Translations under genes and position numbers: made by a program
The notes under the pieces: generated by a model
What the model was told of the DNA's origin: nothing
What the model saw: the letters and a program-made list of their open reading frames with translations, nothing else
Databases searched by the model: none
Source: an uncultured Telmatospirillum sp.
GTDB lineage: Bacteria > Pseudomonadota > Alphaproteobacteria > Rhodospirillales > Magnetospirillaceae
Length of the DNA stretch: 39,722 nucleotides
Direction: 5' to 3'
NCBI GenBank assembly: GCA_903858635.1
Contig: CAIOJO010000462.1
Coordinates: 1-39,722, forward strand
Shown here: positions 24,343-31,334 of the stretch, piece after piece
Layout: every line of letters starts with the position of its first letter
Numbering within the stretch: position 1 is the first letter of the stretch

Positions 24343-26060
24343 TCTGCGGCCTCCTGGCCCTCGACCAGGGCGATGAAGGCGTCTTCGAGGGTCGGCTCCG
24401 GCCGCGACGGGGCGCGCGCCGAGGCCTTCAGAGCGTCGGGCGAGCCTTCGGCGATGATCCGCCCGTGGTAGACCAGGGCGATGCGGTCGCAGTATTCCGC
24501 CTCGTCCATGAAATGGGTGGTCACCACCACGGTCACGCCGCGGCCGACCAGAGCATTGATATGGCCCCAGAATTCGCGGCGGGTCAGGGGATCGACGCCC
24601 GAGGTGGGCTCGTCGAGGAACAGCACCGTCGGGTCGTGCATGGTGGCGCAGGCCAGGGCGAGGCGCTGCTTGAAACCGAGCGGCAGGCGGCCGGCGTCGC
24701 TATCCAGATAGGGGTCCAGGCCGAACGCCTCGACCATGCGGCCGACCACCGTTGCCCGCCGCTTGCCGAGCCCATAGATGCCGGCGAAGAAGTTGAGGTT
24801 CTGGCGCACCGACAGGTCGCCGTAGAGAGAGAATTTCTGGGCCATGTAGCCGATTCGCGCCCGTGCCTGGGCGGCCGCCCGCAGCAGGTCGTAGCCCGCC
24901 ACCGTGGCGTGGCCGGCGCTCGGCTTCAGCAAGCCGCACATCATCTTGAAGGTGGTTGATTTCCCGGCTCCGTTGGGACCGAGCAAGCCGAAGATCTCGC
25001 CGCCGGAAATGCTGAAGCTGATGTCGTCGGCCGCGGTAAATGCGCCGAAGCGCTTGGTCAGTTTCTCGGCGACCACGGTGGGGCCGCCGGCGGCACCGAC
25101 CGCTGGCCGCTCGGCATAGGGGGAATGCGGCCGGACGCGCTGGCCCAAGCGGGCGATGAAGGCGTCCTCGAAGCGCGCCTCGGTGGCGACCACGGTGGCG
25201 TCGGACGGTGCCTCCAACTCGACCGGAGAGGGCGGCATGGCGCCGTCGGCGACCACCAGTCGCAGGCTGGCCCCCTGGATCTGTCCGTCGATGACCGATG
25301 GCAGCGCCAGCGCCCGTTCCAGAACCGCGCGGCGGCTTCCACCCAGACCATGCACCAGGTAGCTGCGGCCGGCCAATTCGCCGGTCAGGCGACCGGGCGG
25401 GCCGGCGAACAGCACTTGACCGGCGTTCAGCAACAGCACCTCGTCGCAGCGCTCGGCCTCGTCGAGATAGGCGGTGCTCCACACCACGGCGATTCCTTGG
25501 CTGACCAGGTCGGCGGCCATCTTCCACAATTCGCGCCGTGAGATCGGATCGACGCCGACGCTTGGTTCGTCGAGCAGCAGAAGTTTCGGCACTTTCAATA
25601 GGGCGCAGGCCAGGCCGAGCTTCTGCTTCATCCCGCCCGACAGGCGTCCGGCCAAGCGTCCGGTGAAGCTGGTGAGGTCGGTGAAGGCCAGAAGCTCGTC
25701 GAAGCGGCTGCGCCGCTCGGCGCCGACCACACCGCGGATGTCGGCGTAAAGGTTGAGGTTCTCCAGCACCGTCAGGTCTTCGTAGAGACCGAAGCGCTGC
25801 GGCATGTAGGCGACGACGCGGCGCAGTTCCGAAGGCGCCGCCACCGGGTCCAGACCGGCGACACGGATCTTGCCGGCGGATGGCGCCAATAGGCCGGCCA
25901 TCAGGCGGATCAGGGTGGTCTTGCCGGCTCCGTCCGGTCCGACCAGCCCGTTGATGCGTCCCGCCTCCAATGCCACCGACAGCGCGCCGATGGCCGGCCG
26001 CTCCTGGCCGTCGAAATGCTTGCTCACCCCCTCGAGGCGGATGAGCGGGTCCATGGTCAT
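24339..26060 (-). CDS. ybhF: Tandem-ATPase subunit of an ABC-2 exporter
   Basis: This 573-residue protein has two nucleotide-binding domains. The first has Walker A GPDGAGKTT, signature LSGGMKQKL and Walker B LLLDEPSVGVD. The second (from about residue 320) has GPNGAGKSTT, a changed signature LPLGFKQRL and LFLDEPTSGVD. The altered second signature suggests unequal ATP sites and may be common in this family. It overlaps the permease gene downstream and the membrane-fusion gene upstream by 4 bases each. It corresponds to YbhF. Confidence 0.92.
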   Translation of the reverse strand: MTMDPLIRLEGVSKHFDGQERPAIGALSVALEAGRINGLVGPDGAGKTTLIRLMAGLLAPSAGKIRVAGLDPVAAPSELRRVVAYMPQRFGLYEDLTVLENLNLYADIRGVVGAERRSRFDELLAFTDLTSFTGRLAGRLSGGMKQKLGLACALLKVPKLLLLDEPSVGVDPISRRELWKMAADLVSQGIAVVWSTAYLDEAERCDEVLLLNAGQVLFAGPPGRLTGELAGRSYLVHGLGGSRRAVLERALALPSVIDGQIQGASLRLVVADGAMPPSPVELEAPSDATVVATEARFEDAFIARLGQRVRPHSPYAERPAVGAAGGPTVVAEKLTKRFGAFTAADDISFSISGGEIFGLLGPNGAGKSTTFKMMCGLLKPSAGHATVAGYDLLRAAAQARARIGYMAQKFSLYGDLSVRQNLNFFAGIYGLGKRRATVVGRMVEAFGLDPYLDSDAGRLPLGFKQRLALACATMHDPTVLFLDEPTSGVDPLTRREFWGHINALVGRGVTVVVTTHFMDEAEYCDRIALVYHGRIIAEGSPDALKASARAPSRPEPTLEDAFIALVEGQEAAE

Positions 26061-27034
26061 TCCACCGGCCGCACGGTCACCGGCATGCCCTGGCGCAGGG
26101 CGTCATCGGCCGAGGTCACCAGGATGCGCAGACGGTAGACCAGTTCGGCCCGTTGTTCGGGCGTTTGCACGGTCTTCGGGGTGAATTCGGCCAAGGGCGA
26201 GATATAGCCGATCTGGCCGCTATAGGTCCGTCCGCCGTCGGTGACGATGTCGGTCTTCATGCCCGGGCGGACGCGACCGAGGCTGGGTTCGGCGACATAG
26301 GCACGGATCCAGGTGGGATGGGTGAAAACGATGCTGTAGACCGGGTCACCGACCCCGACGATGGTGCCCGGTTCGCGGACCCGGGCCAGAATGGTGCCGT
26401 CGTCGGGAGCCACCAGCAGGGTGTCGGCCAGATGTTGCTCGGCCGAGACGGTGGCCGCCTTGGATTGTTCGAGTTGGCCGCGGGCGGCATCGATACGTTC
26501 CTGCCGGGGCCCTTTGAGCGCCAAGGTCAAGGCGGCCTTGACCGAGGCCAGATGGGCCTGGGCCTGCTGCAGCGCTGCCTGGGCCAGCTCGTAATTGGCG
26601 CGCGTGGTGATGTCGTTCTGGACCAATTGCTGTTGGCGCTTGAAGGTCAATTGGGCATTGACCTGGGTGGCCTCGCCGTCGGCGACTTGGGCCCGTGCCT
26701 GGTCGATCTCTTCGGGACGCGACCCATTGACCAATTCGGCCAAGGCCGCCGCCTGCGCCGCCATCTGACCCTGGGCCTGCATCAATTCGGCCTCGTAGTC
26801 GCGGCGTTCCAGCTCGGCCAGGGGCTGCCCCGCCTTCACCGCGTCACCTTCCTGGACCCGCATGATGGCCAACCGTCCTGCCACCTTGAAGGCCAGATCG
26901 GCTTGGCGGACGTCGACATTCCCCTGCAGCACCAGAGGCTGGATTCGCCCCGATTGATGGAACAGCAGCCAGGCACCGCCGCCCAGCAGCAGGGCAAGCA
27001 TCAAGGCCAGGATGAGGGAAAGCCGACGAGTCAT
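26057..27034 (-). CDS. ybhG: HlyD-family membrane fusion protein of the exporter
   Basis: This 325-residue protein has one N-terminal membrane anchor (LSLILALMLALLLGGGAWLLF), a lipoyl/barrel-sandwich segment beginning GNVDVRQADLAFKVAGRL, an alpha-helical hairpin with many Ala/Gln residues (about 85-200), and a beta-barrel ending in MPVTVRPVE. It links the inner-membrane exporter to the periplasm or outer membrane. It overlaps tetR/cecR by 4 bases (ATGA) and the ATPase gene by 4. It corresponds to YbhG. Confidence 0.92.
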   Translation of the reverse strand: MTRRLSLILALMLALLLGGGAWLLFHQSGRIQPLVLQGNVDVRQADLAFKVAGRLAIMRVQEGDAVKAGQPLAELERRDYEAELMQAQGQMAAQAAALAELVNGSRPEEIDQARAQVADGEATQVNAQLTFKRQQQLVQNDITTRANYELAQAALQQAQAHLASVKAALTLALKGPRQERIDAARGQLEQSKAATVSAEQHLADTLLVAPDDGTILARVREPGTIVGVGDPVYSIVFTHPTWIRAYVAEPSLGRVRPGMKTDIVTDGGRTYSGQIGYISPLAEFTPKTVQTPEQRAELVYRLRILVTSADDALRQGMPVTVRPVE

Positions 27035-27675
27035 GATGGGTCACCGTCCAAACGGCAAAGGCCGCCGATCACCAGGTCCGAGAGGGTGGCGCAGACGGTC
27101 GCCATGTCGAGGGAAACATCGTCGAACGGGGCGAAGGTGTGCTGCCACAACAGGGCGAGCGCGGCCGGGCCGAACAGGCACAGGATGGTCGACGGCACAT
27201 CGACCGGGCGGAACTCCCCTCGGGCGATGCCTCGCTCGATGATCGCGCCGAGCACCCGGCGTTCGCGCCGAATGACCTCGTCGAGGTAGAAGCGGGCGAT
27301 GTCCGGAAAGTTGCCGGCTTCGGCGATGATGATCTTGATGACCGCGCCGGCCGGCGTCGCCGAAAGCTGGGGAAACACCTGCACGACCGAACGCAGCAGC
27401 GTTGCCGCCGAGACATCTTCGGGGGCGGTGGCGACCCGTTGCTCGGTGGCGTGGATCACCGGAAACAGCGCATCGCGGACCACGGCCTTGAACAGGTCTT
27501 CCTTGGTCGGGAAGTAGAGGTAGACCGTGCCCTTGGTGACGCCGGCACGCGCCGCCACGTCGTCGACGCGGCTGGCGGCGAAGCCCTTCGCGGTGAATAG
27601 ATCGAGGGCGGCGGCCAGGATCTCCTTGGGTCTCGCCTCCTTGCGACGCTTCCAGCGGCCGGCGGTATTGGGCAT
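27031..27675 (-). CDS. cecR: TetR-family repressor of the exporter operon (CecR-like)
   Basis: This 214-residue regulator has a TetR N-terminal helix-turn-helix (ILAAALDLFTAKGF, then DDVAARAGVTKGTVYLYFPTKEDLF) and a ligand-binding C-terminal domain. It is the first gene of a five-gene operon with 4- to 8-base overlaps throughout, an arrangement typical of an autorepressed efflux system. Directly upstream are a good promoter and an inverted repeat that would lie at the transcription start. In E. coli CecR responds to some antibiotics. Ligand here unknown. Confidence 0.9.
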   Translation of the reverse strand: MPNTAGRWKRRKEARPKEILAAALDLFTAKGFAASRVDDVAARAGVTKGTVYLYFPTKEDLFKAVVRDALFPVIHATEQRVATAPEDVSAATLLRSVVQVFPQLSATPAGAVIKIIIAEAGNFPDIARFYLDEVIRRERRVLGAIIERGIARGEFRPVDVPSTILCLFGPAALALLWQHTFAPFDDVSLDMATVCATLSDLVIGGLCRLDGDPS

Positions 27676-27692
27676 CGGACCTGGCCTAAATT

Positions 27693-27702
27693 ACTGACCA
27701 GT
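27693..27702. promoter_or_regulatory. Candidate TetR/CecR operator
   Basis: ACTG-AC-CAGT is an inverted repeat placed just downstream of the predicted cecR -10 and flanked by AATT on the left and TAGTTA on the right. Binding there would block the exporter operon. Confidence 0.5.
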
Positions 27703-27704
27703 TA

Positions 27705-27733
27705 GTTATATAATAGCCAAAATGGCGCGTCAA
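27705..27733 (-). promoter_or_regulatory. Predicted promoter of the cecR-ybhGFSR operon
   Basis: On the minus strand TTGACG (27733-27728), a 17-base spacer and TATAAC (27710-27705) form a near-consensus promoter, with the predicted start of transcription falling at the operator. A perfect TATAAT also reads on the plus strand at 27709-27714, possibly serving the divergent kinase gene, but without a clear -35. Confidence 0.66.
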
Positions 27734-27773
27734 GTCGGAGAAGACAATTCTGGAATGTTTCAACGACCTTTAA

Positions 27774-30700
27774 TTGCATTATCATGGACCAGCACCCCGC
27801 CCGCAGTTTCGTGGCGACGGTGTTGCAACGAGGGGGGCTCGCCTGATCGACCCGCACCAAGGCCCGAACGCCGGTCGCGTTACCGACCTGCCTGGAACGG
27901 ACCGCGCATCGCAGGGCCGCGCGTTGTATCGCCGGGTTCTGGCCTGGCTGATCTGCGCCGGGATCGTCGCCAACCTTGCCTTCGACGCCGCTTTGGGCCT
28001 GGCCCTCCAGCGCAGCAAGACCCAGTACCGGCAAGCGGCCATCGTCGCCGTGACCAACCTGTCCAGCGTGCTGGAAGGCAATCTGCGCACCCTGGTCGAA
28101 AAGGTCGACCTGATCCTGCTCACGGTGGCGGACGAGGAAGCCCGCAACTCCACCATCAGCACACCGGGAGATGCGGTCTTCGCCGCCTTCCTCGACCGGC
28201 AGGCCGCCCGCCTGCCCAATATCCGCGGGTTGCGCATCGCCGATGCCAAGGGACAGTTCGTCTATTCCACCAGCGACATTGCGCCGGGGAGCGCCAGTGT
28301 CGGCGACCGCCCTCACTTCCTCAAGGCACGCGATGATCCGGCGGCCGGGCTGGTGATCTCCGAGCCGGTGTTCGGGCGGGTCACCCGCGACTGGATCCTG
28401 CTCATGGCGCGACGCCTCGAGCGGGCCGATGGATCCTTCGCCGGCGAAGTGCATGCGGTGGTGCCGCTCGCCACCTTCAGCCAGATGTTTTCCGCCCTGG
28501 ATCTCGGCCAACATGGGATCGTCGCCCTGTGGGACACCAACAGCGTTCTGGCCCGCCATCCCGACAACCAATCCCTGATCGGGGCGGCGCCAACCGTGCC
28601 GCAGCTCAAGGCCCTGATCGAATCCGGCGCCGAGGCCGGGACCTATTTTTCCCTCTCCAGCATCGACGGCGCCAGCCGCATGTTCGCCATGCGCAAGGTG
28701 ACCGGCTATCCGTTGTGGGTCGTCGCCGGCATGGCCGAGGAAGACTATCTGGCCCGCTGGCGGAGCGAGCTTCGGGATACGGTCCTGCTGGCGCTCCTGT
28801 TCGCTGCCGTCACCTTCGGTTCGGGTTGGCAGGTCAATCGGCATTGGCGGGCCGGAGTGGAGGCTCGCCTGGCCGCCCTCCGGGGCGAGATTCAGCTGAA
28901 GGAAGCGCAAGCCATCGCCCATCTGGGAAGCTCGCAACAAACCCTGGCCACCGGCAAGCTTGAATGGTCCGATGAGTTCTTCCGCATCCTGGGGCACGAG
29001 CCGGGTTCGCTGGCGCCATCGCGCGAGCGCATGCTGGCGGCGGTGCACCCGGATGACCGGCCGATGGTGGCGGCGTCGTTCGATCGGGTCGTCCAGGGCG
29101 GGGGTGCAGTAACGGAGGACTTCCGGATTCTGCGCCGCGATGGTTCGCTGCGGTGGGTGCAACGGCAGCTGCGCGCCGTCCTTGACGCAGCGGGCCGGCC
29201 CTCCATGATCCAGGGAACCTTGCAGGACATCACCGAACGCAAATTCGCCGAAGCGGAAGCGCGGGAGAAGGACCGGCAGTTGACGGCGGCACTGGCGTCG
29301 ATGGCGGGCGGCTTGCTGATGGTCGATAGCGACCTGCGCCTTCGGGTGTTCAATCGCCAGATCGAAGAGATCCACCAGTTCCCGTCCGGCATCATGTATC
29401 CGGGGATGCCGTTTCTCACCCTATTGCGTCTGCGGGCCGAGCGGGGCGACTACGGGCCGGGTGATGCGGAGGAACTGGCCGCCGCGCGGCTTGCCGGCTA
29501 TCGGCATATCGAGGTGCCGATGTCATACGAAGACATTATGCCGGACGGCCGCATCTTCGAGGTGATCCGGAGTCCGATCGCCGGCGGTGGGGTGGTCAAT
29601 ACCTATACCGACATCACCATCCGCAAACGGACCGAGCGGCAATTGGAAGAGGCACGCCATCAAGCCGAGACGGCGAACCGCGCCAAATCCGAATTCCTGT
29701 CCAATATGAGCCACGAGCTGCGCACCCCGCTCAATGCCATCCTCGGCCTGTCCCAGATCATGGAGACGGACGGCGATCTCGATGACGGGCACAAGAAGAA
29801 TATCCAAAGCATCTTCAAGGCGGGCAGCCATCTGCTCGAGCTGATCAACGAAGTGCTCGACCTGGCGCGGGTTGAATCGGGGCAACTTGCGCTTTCCATC
29901 GAGCCGGTCACCCTTGACCAGTTGCAGGAAGAGTGTCGCATCCTGATGTCGCCGATGGCCGAGAAACGCGGCATCGAACTGGTCCTGCGCATTCCGGGCG
30001 AAGTTGCCGTCCAGGCCGACCGTACCCGGCTCAAGCAGGTTCTGATCAACCTGGTCAGCAACGCGGTGAAGTACAATCGGCAACAGGGCACGGTGTTCGT
30101 CGACGCCGCGGTTGCGGCTCCCGGACGGGTGCGTATCCTGGTCGCCGACACCGGCCTGGGAATCCCGGCCGGGCGCGCCGGCGAACTGTTCCAGCCGTTT
30201 CATCGCCTGGTCGAGTTGAGTGCTGCTGTCGAAGGCACCGGCATCGGCCTGGCTTTGAGCAAGCGCATCATCGAGGCCATGGACGGCGCCATCGGCATGA
30301 CCAGCACCGAAGGCCAAGGCAGCACATTCTGGATCGAGCTGCCCCAGGCCCTGGCTACGGTGACGCCCGAGCCGGTCGAAGCAACTCTTGTGGCCCTGCC
30401 GCGGTCAAAGGCCGGGCAGCGCGGATTGCGCGTCCTGGTGGTCGAAGACAACGAGATCAACCAATACGTCGCCAAGGGCCTGCTCGAGAACCTCGGCTAT
30501 CCGACCGACGTCGTCGGCGACGGCTTCCAAGCCATTGCAGCCCTGGGCGAGCAATCCTACGACTTGATCTTCATGGATCTGCAAATGCCCGGTCTCGACG
30601 GCATCGCCGCCACCGCGATGATCCGGCAACTGCCGGACGGCCGTGCCGGCCTGCCGATCATCGCGATGACGGCGAACGCCATGAGTGGGGCTCGTGAAGC

Positions 30701-31244
30701 CTGCCTGGCCGCCGGAATGAACGACTACATCGCCAAACCGATCAAACGGCGCGAGCTGCGCGACATGATGGACCGGTGGGTTGATCGGCTCGAATCGGCG
30801 CCGCCTTCCGCCGACGGCGCCGCGGGGGTGTCGGAGCCGCAAGCGACGGCCAGCGGGAACGCCTCGGCGCGGCTGATCGACGAGGCGTTCCAGCTCCAGC
30901 TGGCGGAGATCACCGGAGCCAAGGAATTCATATTTTTGCTGCGACAACTCGACCGCCAGATGGCGACCGCGCTTCCCGAAATGCGCCAGGCGTTATCGGC
31001 GGGCGAGCGCGAGAAGGCCCAACGGGTGTCGCATTCCTTGAAGGGGGCGGCGAAGAATCTCGGCTTCGTCGCCTTGCCCGATGCCCTCTCGCGGCTCGAG
31101 CTGGCCTGCCGTCAAGACGGCGACGCCGACTGGGCGGGGCTCATCGCCGGCGTGGAAACGGCAATCCGCGCCACTGCGACCTGGATCGCTCGGGGCGCCC
31201 CAGAGGTAGTTGCCATGGACACGCGCGGATTGGGTCCAGACTGA
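27774..31244 (+). CDS. Hybrid sensor histidine kinase: Cache-PAS-PAS-HisKA-HATPase-REC-Hpt
   Basis: Numbering is from the TTG at 27774 (1156 residues). TM1 lies near 55-78, an extracytoplasmic double-Cache region near 80-325, and TM2 near 340-357. Two PAS domains follow, the second of the type ending in VVNTYTDITIRK. The kinase has H647 in SHELRTPLN and an ATP-binding domain (NLVSNAVKYN, DTGLGI, GTGIGLAL). The receiver has phospho-acceptor D935 in FMDLQMPG, and a C-terminal Hpt domain has H1087 in SHSLKGAAKNLG. The phosphorelay is internally complete as far as Hpt, so a separate output regulator is expected elsewhere. The start is uncertain: no in-frame ATG occurs until well inside the sensor. 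Candidates are TTG 27774, TTG 27924, or a CTG at 27843 behind a GAGGGGGG run. Signal unknown. Confidence 0.9.
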   Translation: MHYHGPAPRPQFRGDGVATRGARLIDPHQGPNAGRVTDLPGTDRASQGRALYRRVLAWLICAGIVANLAFDAALGLALQRSKTQYRQAAIVAVTNLSSVLEGNLRTLVEKVDLILLTVADEEARNSTISTPGDAVFAAFLDRQAARLPNIRGLRIADAKGQFVYSTSDIAPGSASVGDRPHFLKARDDPAAGLVISEPVFGRVTRDWILLMARRLERADGSFAGEVHAVVPLATFSQMFSALDLGQHGIVALWDTNSVLARHPDNQSLIGAAPTVPQLKALIESGAEAGTYFSLSSIDGASRMFAMRKVTGYPLWVVAGMAEEDYLARWRSELRDTVLLALLFAAVTFGSGWQVNRHWRAGVEARLAALRGEIQLKEAQAIAHLGSSQQTLATGKLEWSDEFFRILGHEPGSLAPSRERMLAAVHPDDRPMVAASFDRVVQGGGAVTEDFRILRRDGSLRWVQRQLRAVLDAAGRPSMIQGTLQDITERKFAEAEAREKDRQLTAALASMAGGLLMVDSDLRLRVFNRQIEEIHQFPSGIMYPGMPFLTLLRLRAERGDYGPGDAEELAAARLAGYRHIEVPMSYEDIMPDGRIFEVIRSPIAGGGVVNTYTDITIRKRTERQLEEARHQAETANRAKSEFLSNMSHELRTPLNAILGLSQIMETDGDLDDGHKKNIQSIFKAGSHLLELINEVLDLARVESGQLALSIEPVTLDQLQEECRILMSPMAEKRGIELVLRIPGEVAVQADRTRLKQVLINLVSNAVKYNRQQGTVFVDAAVAAPGRVRILVADTGLGIPAGRAGELFQPFHRLVELSAAVEGTGIGLALSKRIIEAMDGAIGMTSTEGQGSTFWIELPQALATVTPEPVEATLVALPRSKAGQRGLRVLVVEDNEINQYVAKGLLENLGYPTDVVGDGFQAIAALGEQSYDLIFMDLQMPGLDGIAATAMIRQLPDGRAGLPIIAMTANAMSGAREACLAAGMNDYIAKPIKRRELRDMMDRWVDRLESAPPSADGAAGVSEPQATASGNASARLIDEAFQLQLAEITGAKEFIFLLRQLDRQMATALPEMRQALSAGEREKAQRVSHSLKGAAKNLGFVALPDALSRLELACRQDGDADWAGLIAGVETAIRATATWIARGAPEVVAMDTRGLGPD

Positions 31245-31254
31245 GCCAAGAACG

Positions 31255-31322
31255 AGTGGCGCCGGCCTCCAAGCTTTTCCGCCGCTGCGCGGCGGTGGCG
31301 GGCGGGGACGCCCACCCCACTG
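31255..31322. repeat. Full-length palindromic repeat between convergent genes (copy R4)
   Basis: On the minus strand it reads CAGTGGGGTGGGCGTCCC, GCCCGCCACC, then the hairpin CCGCCGCGCAGCGGCGG, then AAAAGCTTGGAGG and GCCGGCGCCACT. The first half matches copy R6 at 36583-36614 almost exactly, and the whole matches R2 inside hdrA in layout. It lies between the ends of the kinase and formate dehydrogenase genes and may act as a bidirectional transcription stop. Confidence 0.72.
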
Positions 31323-31334
31323 GAAATCAAGGCC

